Source: Pontederia crassipes (lineage: Eukaryota > Streptophyta > Magnoliopsida > Commelinales > Pontederiaceae). Taken from it: a stretch of 64,000 nt of DNA. The translations under genes were made by a program, and so were the position numbers. Each line of letters begins with the position of its first letter. Positions within the stretch are counted from its first letter, which is position 1. Positions 44,001 to 55,500 of the stretch are shown one piece after another. The stretch spans positions 5,518,001 to 5,582,000 of the forward strand of contig CM060188.1 in NCBI GenBank assembly GCA_030549335.1. Reading direction: 5' to 3'. The notes below the pieces were generated by a model that was not told where the DNA came from, ran no database searches, and saw only the letters and a list, made by a program, of their open reading frames with translations.

Positions 44001-47000
44001 ATTATTGTTATTGATCACTTGCATACGATCACTTGTGTATGCCTTCTTAGGTGGTCACACAGATTATTTTTGGATTTGAAAGTTGACTCAATTTCATTCT
44101 AATATATACCTGTTCAGCAAAAAAAATGTCTAACATGTAATTGAACAATGAGTTAGATGCAAAAGGGCACTTATATTTTGAAGTTTTGATTATTTGTTGA
44201 CTGAACTTTGTCTAGGAACATGAATGCCTTGTTGAAGGACCACTGAACAACTTGAAACAGAGCATGGTACAATTTCAGAAACCCAAAAAGGTTAGTTGAC
44301 AAGAAAAAGAATTATTCTAAACAATTTTTTATGCCCTTTTTTTAAATCTTTTTATGCTCTTACAAGTGGTATATACAACTATGAATAGATATACAATGAG
44401 CGGAGACTCTTCTTTGGGGGTGGTCCAGGTGTTGTGCCATCTGATAAATTGGCACCTGTCGGTTCATTAGGCCAACATTCTGATAAGAGAAATGGACGTG
44501 TTAAAGGTTGGTTTCTAACGGTTACATGAATTAGTAGAATAGTATTGCAGACGGTGATGGCTTTGGTTTCTTGATGTTTTCATGATTCTGTTTGTTGATC
44601 TACCTCTCAAAGGCCCTTAAAGAAGGAAAAATCTACTTCTCAAAGCCAACTTAGTTTTATCTTGGTTTTCATTTTGGCATACTTCATCAGGACAATTGTG
44701 GAGTTTTAGGCTTAAAACATGCGTTACTGTGTTCTCTACTTGAGTAGCACGAAATAGCCTTCTTGTCCTGTTATAAACAAACTGAATCCTTATGTTTCCA
44801 TCATGAACATGCAACCCCTGTGTCATTTGATTTGTTTAGTGGAACTCATAAACCCTGGTATGAACCCAGCAGGTTATACAATGCCACACATACCTCTTCC
44901 ACCTTTTCCTGGTGGTCCACTCTCTCAGCCGTATGCTATTCCAACTCGTGGTGCTGGTCATGGGCCTACTGGAGCTCTTTCACAGGTTCCACAACCTGGG
45001 AATAGAGGTTTTGCTGCTGGTCGTGGCAATGCTGGTGGTCCTATTGGTGGTCATCTTGCACATCAACAAAGCTCCCAACAAACTATGGGGAGTATTGGTT
45101 CTGCTTTCAATTTTCCATCTTTGGACAACCAAAATACCCAACCTTCTGCTGGTGTTCCGTTGTCCCAATCAGGATTGATGACGCAGGTTTGATGGCTCCA
45201 GACAGCAGATACATTAAGGTTTTATCTCAGTGTCATCTGAACTGGTTTCTTCTTTATTGATTTCTAGGCACCTGTTCAAGGTCTGAGCCAAACTTTTCAT
45301 GATGGTTTTTCTATTGGAAGCATGTCACAGGTAGTTGTATTGGGTTGTACTGTATTTGATCCATCATTTACTTTGTTTTCTTGTTGCTGCTGCTGAATAC
45401 TTCTCTGCGTTATTAGGACTTCCTTGGAGATGACTTCAAAAGTCAGGGATCACATGTTGCATACAATGTTATGGACTTTTCTACACAGGTACATGTTCAT
45501 TGTTTCCTGTATTTTATTTGGACTATCTAAAGTTCATAAATTACTTCAGCACCTTTTGAATTAGTTAGGTTTTGGTTGTGGTAAATTCGGCTGAAAACTT
45601 CTGGTGAACTAGAATGCAAATGATCCTATAGATGTATTTCCTTCTTTTTCTTTTTGGAAGAAGGTAAAAAGAGATCCCATGGATATGGATGTATTTCTTG
45701 ATGTCCTTTCTGTATTTACAGTTTCAGTAATGTTTCATGATATATACATTGCTGGTAAAAAGAGTGGGGTTTTCGTTTCAAAAAAAAAAAAGAGTGGGGT
45801 TTTGGCTAGTTTTTCTGTTGTGACCTTGGTCACCTTTTGTTGCTCTCTTCGAGAGCTCTCACCCGTATATTTCCCCATACTTTCTTATATACATTGCTGG
45901 ATGACAACCACTCATCCTTTTTCTGTTAAAAAAAAAAGTAATCCTTCATGATCATGTTTACTAGGTTACCAAAAATGTGTTTGGTCTGACAAATCATGTT
46001 GTAAATTTGGCTGAAAACTTATGGTGAACTAGAATGCAAATGATCCTATGGCTCTATTTCCTTCTTTTTCGTTTTGGAAGAAGGTAAAAAGAGACCCCGC
46101 GGATATGGATGCATTTCTTGATGTCCTACTTTCTGTATTTACAGTTTCAGTAATGCTTCATGATCATATTGACTAGGTTACCAAAAATGTGTTTGGCCTG
46201 ACAAATCATGTTGTTTATTTTCGTTTAAATTAAAAAATGTACTTCTGACGTGGTTATCAGCAAATACTTGACTAATGCCGTGGAACTTCAACAACAACAA
46301 AGCCTTATCCCACTAAGTGGGGTCGGCTACATGGATCATACGACGCCTCGTTGATCCATGTTCATAAGATTCGACAGGATTTTATGTTGGCTGTCGAGGC
46401 CTAACACAACCCTCCTCCTTTATCCGGGCTTGGGACCGACTATAAAATATAGGCGGAGTTATTGAACATAAATAAACCTAGCACAAAACCTTTAAATTAC
46501 ACCAGAGAAGGAGAATACAGTCTATGACTACTTGGATAACTGCCAGTAGATTAAATGGATATTTGCACATTGGTTGGAGCTTTTCATTATACCTTCTTTT
46601 TGGATGAGTAAGATGGCATTACTTATCACAAAAAAATACATTTTTAAAGGGTATTAAGAAAGGACTATCAAATGGTAGGAACTAAATGGTAACAAAATAT
46701 GATTCATACCTCATATCCCATAAAATTTAGGCGGTGTTTACCTCATACAGCCCTAGTCATGACGTGAATCATCCGAAGTTCAACACAGGGAAATTTTATA
46801 TAGAGTTACACACTTGATTTGGTGTATATCATCACTGCATTGACATTGTTCCAAACTCAGAAAATCTGTCATATTGATTATTTACTTTGTATTTCTGGCA
46901 TTTTTTTAGAGAATTATTTCTTGTACTTGGCAAGACAATTATTGAATCATATTTGCAATATTAAGTTATATAATTTGATAGAACTCTTAAAACTACAATA

Positions 47001-47630
47001 TCCAATTTGCACATATTATTAGTTTTGTGCAAGGGAAGGGCCTGTTATCTAATTATGTTTCAAATTCCGATGCTATAGGCTGCTCAAAGTGGATATGGAG
47101 TTGACTACTCAACACAAGGGCCCCATGCTGGGTTCCCTGGAAGTTATTTAAATCAGAATACCCAACCGGGGTATTCCCATTTGGGTCCCGGGAATGATTT
47201 CATGACACAGGTCAGCAGAGTGTGAAAGTTCCAGTACATTTCTGACTAGTGAATTTTCTTTCCCATATATCTTTCTAAATCCTGGCTAATAATTCTGACC
47301 CGAAAACTTTTACCAGGCTTACCTCAGCCATGGATCACAAGGTTTATTCACACAGGCAGGGTTCAATGATCCCCCACAAGATGAATCATCTCAAAACCAT
47401 TTTGGCTTGCCTGGAGGCGCTCCTCTTCAATCACAGGTCCTAATCTTGTAAGTCGTTATGTTCTTACATTTGGTTGATCAGAAAGTTGAACTTTTGCACT
47501 GCGACAGGGCGTCATGAATCCACTCTACTCTCAACCCTTCACTCAATACAACCCACAGCTTCAAAATCTGCAGCCACCACAGCCGCCAATGCAAAACCCT
47601 CCTAACCAGAAACTACGTTATAATGGGTGA
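32006..47630 (+). CDS. UPF1: UPF1 RNA helicase (regulator of nonsense transcripts 1), 29 coding exons, 1262 aa
   Basis: ATP-dependent 5'-3' RNA helicase of superfamily 1, the core factor of nonsense-mediated mRNA decay, acting in the cytoplasm with UPF2/UPF3. Exons: 32006-32542, 34623-34874, 34961-35131, 35247-35297, 35468-35560, 35724-35819, 35959-36009, 36100-36218, 36334-36442, 37422-37544, 37626-37697, 38321-38392, 38483-38549, 38801-38943, 39038-39109, 39180-39308, 40600-40755, 40849-40962, 41044-41142, 41216-41293, 42396-42530, 44216-44290, 44389-44506, 44840-45186, 45268-45330, 45417-45488, 47079-47210, 47317-47436, 47508-47630. All introns are GT-AG and phases agree. The Cys/His-rich UPF2-binding domain starts near residue 137 ([11 protein letters not shown]). 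Then come Walker A GPPGTGKT (510-517), DEST in place of DEAD (656-659), QYRMHP (721-726), SFQGRE (about 848) and NVALTRAR (880-887), and a C-terminal region rich in Gly, Pro, SQ and TQ, as in other UPF1 proteins. The exon 23/24 junction is the least certain part. Confidence 0.95.
33152..33192 (-). mobile_element. 41-bp RTE-type LINE/SINE 3' tail in UPF1 intron 1, 20-bp TSD
   Basis: A tiny insertion begins with CAACAACAACAAAGCC and ends at GGTCGGCTA. It is the reverse complement of the plant RTE-type tail ...GGATAAGGCTTTGTTGTTG. It is flanked by perfect 20-bp copies of AACTTTTAATATTTCAGATA (33132-33151 and 33193-33212). The long target duplication and the (TTG)n tail show target-primed retroposition with extreme 5' truncation, in antisense to UPF1. 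Confidence 0.92.
37170..37340 (+). repeat. Local tandem duplication in UPF1 intron 9
   Basis: Two related copies about 110 bp apart (near 37170-37234 and 37279-37340). Both contain CAGTCTACT-ATGTG, GTTAAATAGGCTG and CTTGATAATTTTTTAGAA. Intronic; no function is suggested. Confidence 0.7.
41552..42080 (+). mobile_element. 5'-truncated RTE-type LINE in UPF1 intron 20, 18-bp TSD
   Basis: The 529-bp insertion is flanked by perfect copies of TATTGAAATGTATTGTGC (41534-41551 and 42081-42098). The plus strand encodes the C-terminus typical of plant RTE-like reverse transcriptases: [17 protein letters not shown], then [20 protein letters not shown], then after an interruption GRGRPRRTL and IHVADPT, stop. 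It ends in the GGATAAGGCTTTG tail and (TTG)n. A second copy of the family is inserted in it (41764-41865). Same orientation as UPF1. Confidence 0.93.
41764..41865 (-). mobile_element. Nested RTE-type tail inside the LINE copy, 13-bp TSD
   Basis: A 102-bp insertion, antisense to the host LINE, starts ACAACAACAAC...AAAGCC. Its reverse complement matches the 3' end of the surrounding LINE (ACTAATAGAGCGGAAT and the tail). It is flanked by CGCCAGTAAGAAG on both sides (41751-41763 and 41866-41878). It splits the LINE coding end between PVRR and its continuation. A LINE family member has therefore inserted into another member of the same family. Confidence 0.92.
43006..43175 (+). repeat. Minisatellite in UPF1 intron 21 (about 35-bp unit, 5 copies)
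   Basis: Five imperfect tandem copies of a unit around GAGGGTGAGGGAAATGCAAT followed by TACATAAG(GG). The first copies carry small insertions (AGAAATG, ACGAGA). Not a CRISPR array: there are no unique spacers and the host is a plant intron. Confidence 0.88.
45582..46215 (+). repeat. Segmental tandem duplication in UPF1 intron 26
   Basis: About 165 bp at 45582-45748 reappears at 46003-46163 (shared GGTGAACTAGAATGCAAATG, GGAAGAAGGTAAAAAGAGA, ATTTACAGTTTCAGTAATG). A following block with GGTTACCAAAAATGTGTTTGG occurs at about 45962 and 46176. The first copy contains about 200 bp more than the second, bounded by TTCATGAT-like sequence on both sides, suggesting a later insertion or deletion. Confidence 0.8.
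46289..46458 (-). mobile_element. RTE-type LINE/SINE 3' fragment in UPF1 intron 26
   Basis: Begins CAACAACAACAAAGCCTTAT, then GTGGGGTCGGCTACATGGATC and a block that, reverse-complemented, reads GGTCCCAAGCCCGGATAAAG...GAGGAGGGTTGTGTTAGGCC. This is the reverse complement of an RTE-type 3' region, antisense to UPF1. The tail end is exact, the other end approximate; I found no clear target duplication. It differs from the other two insertions in UPF1 and is longer. Confidence 0.78.
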
Positions 47631-49500
47631 ACTGTTGCGTGCCTCCTTTCATGGGTCAGTTTCTTTGCATCCACTTATAGTGATTGCACAGGGACGGCCC
47701 TTCTACAGTACTCTGAACAAAGAGTTGCTTGTTTTCTTGGAGCGACCACACTCTGAGGATTTGGATGGAAAGTTTGGATATTCGGGATAGCAAGGGCTGT
47801 CGACTTTTGCGGCATCAGCTGGGCAAATGGTTACCCAGCGTTATGCTGAAAAATATGGTAATGTTATGGAGAATGGAGTTGGCCGACGAGATAGCATGTG
47901 TGCTCTAAAAGGGGTCATCACCAATATTTACCTTTGGTGGAAGTTGAAAGCTGCCACCGCTCGCTTACGTACGCCTGACTTCTTCGAGCTTGGCTTAAAA
48001 CTTGGAGATGCCATCAGTACGCATGGTTTCGCGGAAATGATTCATGTTTTCCATTGTACACAAATTTCCCAAGATAAAGCGTCGAATGGTTCTAAGATGA
48101 GGTCCCTTGAAAGTGTTTGTGCATGCATAGAATGTCGATCAAACTCATACAAAGTGGGATTTGTTTTCTTGATTCAGTTGCAAGTTATAATTCCGAGTAT
48201 GAAAATTTATAAAACTGCTACTACATTTCTAGCATAATGCTTAAATGGGTTGGATTGCTTTTCCTTTCTACATGATTTCCGCAATTATCTTGAACTAAAA
48301 AAATTCTAAAAGCGCAAAAGTTTTTATTCACGCATGTGCGTTTTGTGGATCCAAATATCCATTTGCAATCATTTGAAATAAAGTACGAAGATATAAAATT
48401 ATACGCCCTAGGAAAAGTTTTACCTTTTTTGTTTTTTTTTTGTCCTGATAATTGTATTCTCTTTTTTTTTAACAATTAAGGGGTAAATTCATGGATTAAT
48501 CATTAATAAGAAATCAAGTGAATTTTTCATAGTTCGCCAGTTGTGGATATTTCATCATGGATACAAAAAAGTAAGAAATTAGTAAACTATTGCCAATTTT
48601 TGTTGGCGTTAATATAACTTTGCATGCAGTTTCTAATCATCTTTCATAGGAAGGGAGAAAAAATGTGTGCATTATGTTGGAAATTGGGCACAACACTAAT
48701 CCAACCGTCAGGTTAATGCCATGTCGAAACAAACAAAACAAAAGCACGATCAATCATAAAGACCAAGCAAGCATGCGCCCAAAATTTCATCTCGACTCCC
48801 AAGTTGGATCCCTTGGAACATAGAAATCACTCAGCTTGAGAACTTCGGATTTGTTGTATCGATTGCTACGTTTCCAGACCCCATGGCAAAAGAGGCCATC
48901 TTGGTATCCACTTCTCACAAGGTATATCGCAGTTCTTTCAACTCCAAATACGCAAATATTGAAAGAAACAGAAAACAGGTAAAAGAACCATGCAAAGAAT
49001 GGTTGTTGCATTGAATTTGTTTGGATTTCTTTTCGGATGATCATTACATTTCACCAAGTCTGCATAAGCGAGGAAGACATTATATGACAACAAAGAACAA
49101 ATAAAGATGGTTCTAGAACTAGAATTTTGAGTCCCCAATGTGTAAATGAATGTAAAATTGCTTTGTCTGCTGGGTATCGTGGCAGCAACCATCATTTTCC
49201 ACATCTGGCATATTTTGTTGGTAGAATTAATCCACCGTTCAATGAGGAACAAGCTTGTTCAACTCCAAAATCCAAGTACTAACCCCCAGATGGAACTGAG
49301 GAAAAGAAAATTAGATGAAAATTAGATGAAAGCCCCATCCTATGCTCATGACAAGTCCATTTTCCCGTTTGGCAACTTTGATAAAGACATGATTTGATGA
49401 ATATCTCTGTTTCATGTAGACAACCTTTAATCAGGTAACACAGCATAAGCCAATCTATTACCAACCAATTTAAACTTACATGAATTTTGTTTAGAGTTCT
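47631..49500. other. Convergent intergenic region between UPF1 and RPN1
   Basis: UPF1 (plus) and RPN1 (minus) end 1.87 kb apart. The first several hundred bases are probably the UPF1 3' UTR, and AATAAAG at about 48377 is a candidate polyadenylation signal. An open frame at 47827-48237 (136 aa) has no recognisable domain and lies in the likely UTR, so I do not call it a gene. The remainder probably includes the RPN1 3' UTR. Confidence 0.5.
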
Positions 49501-52500
49501 TTAATGATCATCATGATAATCTGGATTTTCTTTTAGAATAACAAATCCCTCCAGCACTGGTGTAAGCGGAATATATCTGCATAAGAGATGTTTAGCAAAT
49601 GCAACAGAAGAAAAAAACGTGAAGACCCGCACAGAAGGAAAACTCAAAAAATCATGTGAAGTCACACTTACTTCTCAGTGGCCAACTCTGCTCGCTCACC
49701 AGCTGCTAATAGAACAGGTGTTGAATGTGTTTGGAACCCAGTGATGGTCTTTGGCCGACCAGCCTGGCCGACAACATCGACAGCCTGACCGACTCGGACA
49801 GGAACAGATAAATGTTTCAGATTTTCATCCACGGTCAACAGCATCCTTGGCTGAAAAGCAAAATAAAGTCGTGACCAATTGCAAACACTCAGATAAAGAA
49901 GGGTTTTTTTATTGAGGGGATGCAGATAAAGGTAAATACCAATATCTGTCAATACCTGCATAGCTAGAACAAGGGTGTAGAGCATGTAGTGATATTTTCC
50001 AAGAATGATAGACTTCATGTCCAAGCAAGCATGCAACACTGTAACTAAGCCAGCGAGCGCCATACTGCAAAAGAATAAATATTGGGGCGCCGCAATGGGA
50101 GATTCGGAGAAACTAGTTATGAAGGGAATAAAAGGTGCTCACGGTGACAAAAGAAACCGGTCAGAATGATAAGGAGAGAGGGTCATCAAACCTTTTCCCA
50201 TGTGCACAAGACCTTGAGCAATTCGCACCTACATACAAAATCTTCAGAAAATGTCCTGGTGATACTATTGTGTGACAATAGCAGGATATAAGAACTTACA
50301 CAAAAGAGGTGTCCAGCTTCCTTGTAATAATAACTTGAGAGATTGCGAAGCATGCCAGCTATTCGTGCATTATTGGTCCCAGCGCCTATCAACCCCAAAG
50401 AGATAATTGCCGCCTGCATATCAAAAGTTAGACACTGAAATACTGGACAAATAGAGGTACATAAACCAAGGGTGCAATTTGCACGAACCATAGATACATC
50501 TCCATCAGTATCATGACTCAACCTGCTGAGAGTGTCCATCACATTGACCTAATCAAACACGAGATGTTCAGAAAATCACAAGAGTCTGAAGACAGTACAT
50601 ATTATTTTACCAAAGTAAAATGGATGTGTGAAAATTTGACTCATCGTTTCAACTTTCAAAAAATAGTAGATATGTAAATAACAATATCTTTACATTCTCT
50701 AGTCCAGAAAATAATGTACGAGTACAACATTAGTTGTTTATGTTTCTTTTTAGTAAAAAAAAAAAAGATTATTGATCCTGCAGCTAGAGCAATATGATTC
50801 TATGTTTTCTAGGATAGAAGGATATCCAGAAAAGGCTAGACATTGACAGCAATAAGATTATCGTACCTTTGGATTTGAGATATATAGAATTCCAAGAGCC
50901 AAAGGCACTGCTCGTCTAATATTCTGTTCTCCATATTGTAGAAGATGCTCTAGTGAACGAATAGACATCTCAAGACCCAATTCTTCAGCCATTGCAATCA
51001 ATGCAATTCCAAGAACAGCAGGGCCCTGGTGGGTTTCTCCCTTGTCAAGATGTTGAGCACAGTAGCCCAAAAGCTCTTGCACCTGCAAGTACACTAAGTC
51101 AGTAGTTATAGATAGATGAACACTGCAACAGTGTGCTCGAGTGCAAGTCGTACCTTGAGTACATTTCCAGTTCCAGCATATGCCAAAGACATAAGTGTGA
51201 CCTCAGCATGTTTTCTAATTTTTTCATTCAGAGTCTTTGTAACCTCTAGAGTAGCCTCAGTATTCTCCTGCCAGATTTTCCAAGTCAGAAAGGGAACTTG
51301 ACAACTATGTCATGCATTTGCACACCAAGAGAACACAGGCACCAGACTTATAATGCACATTATTGAACCAAGTCTAATCTTAAGTCACATGGATCCATGA
51401 CACTCATTACTTGATCTTGTTTTTTACTTTATTCTGGAATACCCTTGAATAATCATTGATCTATTTTTGCGGAACAAAATCAACCCCATCTATTCATTGA
51501 TTCATAGATAACGTGGAGATAACGACTTGGTCTTAGATGTATCAAGGATCGGTTTCTTCCTTTATATTGTATGAGTTTAGGTTTAGGCACATGAAAGAAA
51601 TGTTATTAAAACAAATCATGCTATCAGATGCGGGAACAGTAGAAGCAAAAACAATACCAAGGGATTTTATGACGAGGAAATGAACAACGCCATGCTAATG
51701 AGAACGAGCTTCTGAATATCAAAATCCAAATATTATCTCAATCCAATACTGGCTTCAGTCCTCTGTCAGGAACAAGTCCATTGGCAACATAAGGTATAAG
51801 GCCCATGGTAGGCACATTAATTCAAGCGAAGAGAAAAAGAAGCTTGTAAGTGTATGTCATGTATATCCATGTCACTAAATAAGTTGAGTTATACATTTGA
51901 GTAGAGATTCTTATTATAATTTTTAAAGAAAACATATAGTTGACAATTGAGAGACGATTGCTTGAAATGATACTACGAGGAATAAATCCTATCTGGATAG
52001 CTTTGATATCAATGTTGGTCTCTAAGAGTAAGAAATATAATTTGATTTTTTGAAGGGTGAACTCTAAATTAATTGAAGGATTATCAGAAGGCACCTGATA
52101 GTTAAATCTTCAAAAAAAGAAAATCAAGACGCATGTGAAGGAAATATCTCAAATGTTTTGTGTTAAAGTATGATTTAAATCTCAAACCAAACTGTTCCTA
52201 CTAACCTATTCACAGATAATAGGGCCACTCAAAAGCTTAACGAAGATGTTATTTGCATTAGACAGGATAGAACTGGCATCTAGACTTACGTTCAAATAAA
52301 AATGAATTTACTAAATGAATAGAAAAAGGAAAAAACTTTCCATTTCAGTAAAATATCAAACTGCTGATATTTCAAACCTTGATACTAAGTGCATTAAGAG
52401 AAAGAAAGGTGAAATTGAGAATATATTAGAAAACTACAAAGTCACCAAATAATACAAGCATCAAACATCAGTCACCTACACATACAAATAGGTAGTTTCT

Positions 52501-55500
52501 TAATAACCTGCTTGCCAAGGTATAGAAGGCCAAGAGCTACTGGAAGTAGACGAGTCAGGGGTTCGCTAAGTTCAGCGTCTGTACGTTCCATTAAAGCGAA
52601 AATGATAGTCTGTGCAATCTCTTCATTACAAGAACCAACGAACACTAGCCCCAAAGATATAGCAGCGAACACAAGGACTTCAAGTGGTGTGTTCCCCTCT
52701 TGCATTATTTGTGATAAACAAGCTTTAAGCTGGTATTGAAGAATTTGTCAACATAAACTTTGTGCAAACACTGACAGGATAATGCTTCGAAGTTCTGTAG
52801 CACTTACCTCATCCTTTTGTGAGCCAGCATAAGCAATTCCAAGTCCCAATATTGCACCGATTCGGATGACAGTATCATCTTTGTTAATGAAATCAATTAG
52901 AAGAGCCAATGCCTAGAGAAGTCAAGGATAGATAAATACATCTTTTGTGAGGAAAGAAAGTGTTTCGGCAAGTATATCATGGAACTGGCCCATAGCTGAC
53001 AAACAAACAAAAAAGGGCTGTAGATGTAAATCCTCTAAAAGTCGTGTGGAGAACAGTATAACTCACAGGGTCACAGTCATTCTTCACACTGCAGTTAACC
53101 ATGCCAACACCCAAGAGAGCTCCAGCAACAACATGATTATCATTGCTATGCAGATACTTGTCTATATGTGAGAGTCCAGTATCGACATCCCACAAAAGAA
53201 TCATACCCTAAAACACAATAAAGATGACAATCTGCTAATAACAAATGCAAACATGATGTGCTTAAAACCAGATAATCAAGAGAATAAAATTTACCAAGCT
53301 TGCAGATGCACTGGCTTTTCCATGTTCCTTGTTTTTGAAAAGCCAATTGCCTGATAATCCACTGGATGATTCAGATGGCAGTCATCAACTTATCCTGAAA
53401 TTAGAATAGAGAAAATCTTACTCATCATCACAAATGGATAAAAACAGAAGTGTGATTCTTTGTCAACAAAAATCATATCTACCTTCCCAAATCCAGCATT
53501 GACAAATGCATTGACAAAAGTAGCAGCCAGATTCTGTCTTGCTGAGTCCAGACTAGAACTTGCACTTGCTCGTCCGTCGATTAAATGAACCTGGATGCAT
53601 AGAAGCATGATATCAACATATGAGGAGAAAAAATAAAGAATAAAATATTCAGCAAGATCTCAAAGTGATAGATAGACTCCAATATACTAGGAATGCAGAA
53701 TTTTTTAGCACCGTATATGCATCAGCACATGCATGCAACTTTTCATCTAAAAGATAATATATATAAGAAGAAATACAATATGATATTGTGAAGCACAGAG
53801 CAACACTGAACACAATAATCACTTCATCCAATCGAAACATCACATAAAGAACCATAGACAACTACAAGAAAAATGCTAGAAAACAAGCATCATGACCATC
53901 AGCTATGAAGTGTAAAAATCAGCACCTTATAGATGTCTTCTGGAGACTTAGGCTCCATGACTTCTACATCACGTGCAAGTGTGAGATATCCCTCGCTCAA
54001 CTTCGTGTTGTTAACTATTTCTTGCAGACCCTCCCTATCATTATCATCTGTAACCATATCTTCATCAAGCTCAAGAGTCAATCCCTGGCCAAAAGTAAGG
54101 GAACGGAATTAACATGATTAAAATATTGAAAAATACGCAAAGACTGGAGATCATAAAGTTGAAAATTTGAAGCAGATACACAAAAAGAATCTCAAGAAAG
54201 AAAAAAAGAGATTCGATATAGTGCATCTATCATCTATGCATGATTTGTCATTCTTTTGTCAAAAGAGCTATTCTCATTTCCAGGGGACCAAAAGAACAAC
54301 TTGATTATTCAAGAGAAACAATAATCGCGCAATGATATCTACACAACTTACATGACGGGCTATAATATAAGAGAATTGCTTCTTCAACAACAGATTGTCA
54401 GTAGAAGTGTACACTTTCTTGACGTACTGTCACAGATAGAACACCATTAGACTATTTGGATGGTAACTGTGCACACAGTAATCACAACAGTAAAAAAACA
54501 CCAGAAAAGGGATTTGATGAATACTTAATAATGTTTAGGATTACCTGAGAATTGCCAAGAAAGAGAGCAATACGAAGCGCACTTGCATAATCTTCAAATT
54601 TCATGTAAATTGTGAAAGCTATATCCAGGGCTAACAAATTATCTGGGTTAGGGAGATAGCTGCACATGATGTCAATCAGTTATTTTCATCCAAATACAGA
54701 AACACAGTTTTTTTTTTTTTGAAACAAAGAAACACAGAAGTTTGTAAGTTATTTCTTCCTTTTTTTTGCATAGACCACACCAAGAAATCACAACTGAACA
54801 ACTTACGAAAACTATATAAATCTTGTGAACAATACGCATCTAGGATAAAAGTAAATAGATATGCTAAGTTATCCTTAGGCAAAATAATTAGCCAATAAAA
54901 TTTAACTCAACAAAAAATCAAGCATGTTTCTCAAAGGCAATGTTCACAAGATCATGGTGCATTTTGTTCATTAGCAATTATTGGTTGAAAAGGTTAACAA
55001 CAAACAAGCAAATATGAATTGCCCCCATACAGTCAAACAAATAAAACATGAGTTCCTAAGAAAATATCCATGGATGGCTCATATGAGGTATTCCATCGAT
55101 AATGTAAATTTTCATTTGGGGGTATTCAAACGATAGACAACTAGAGAGAAAGGTAGATATTGATCTTGACAACAAGAAGATGCCTTGTTGCGACTATTCT
55201 CCATCTTCATCTGTTTTCCTGGGTTTCTTTTTTTTTCTGGGTAAAAAAATCTCATCAAAATGAAACTTACGGGTCTAAAAGCACCAGTCGGCAAACCTAT
55301 GATACAAAGCCGGTCCATCCACATGGGGAACATCAGTGGCCTCATTATGTGCCATTGACCACAAAACTTGAGCTCTTTATAAGCTTAGAGACTAGGGTGG
55401 CGCCGGCTCATAATTGACGCCTAAAATCATCCTTGCCCCTTTCCTTTCTACCTTGGTTTTCTCAATGTTTTTCCTCTCGATGAAGAAAGATTTTACAGGG

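Noticed and set aside
47827-48237. 136-aa frame after the UPF1 stop
   Set aside because: Lies in the probable UPF1 3' UTR and has no recognisable motif.
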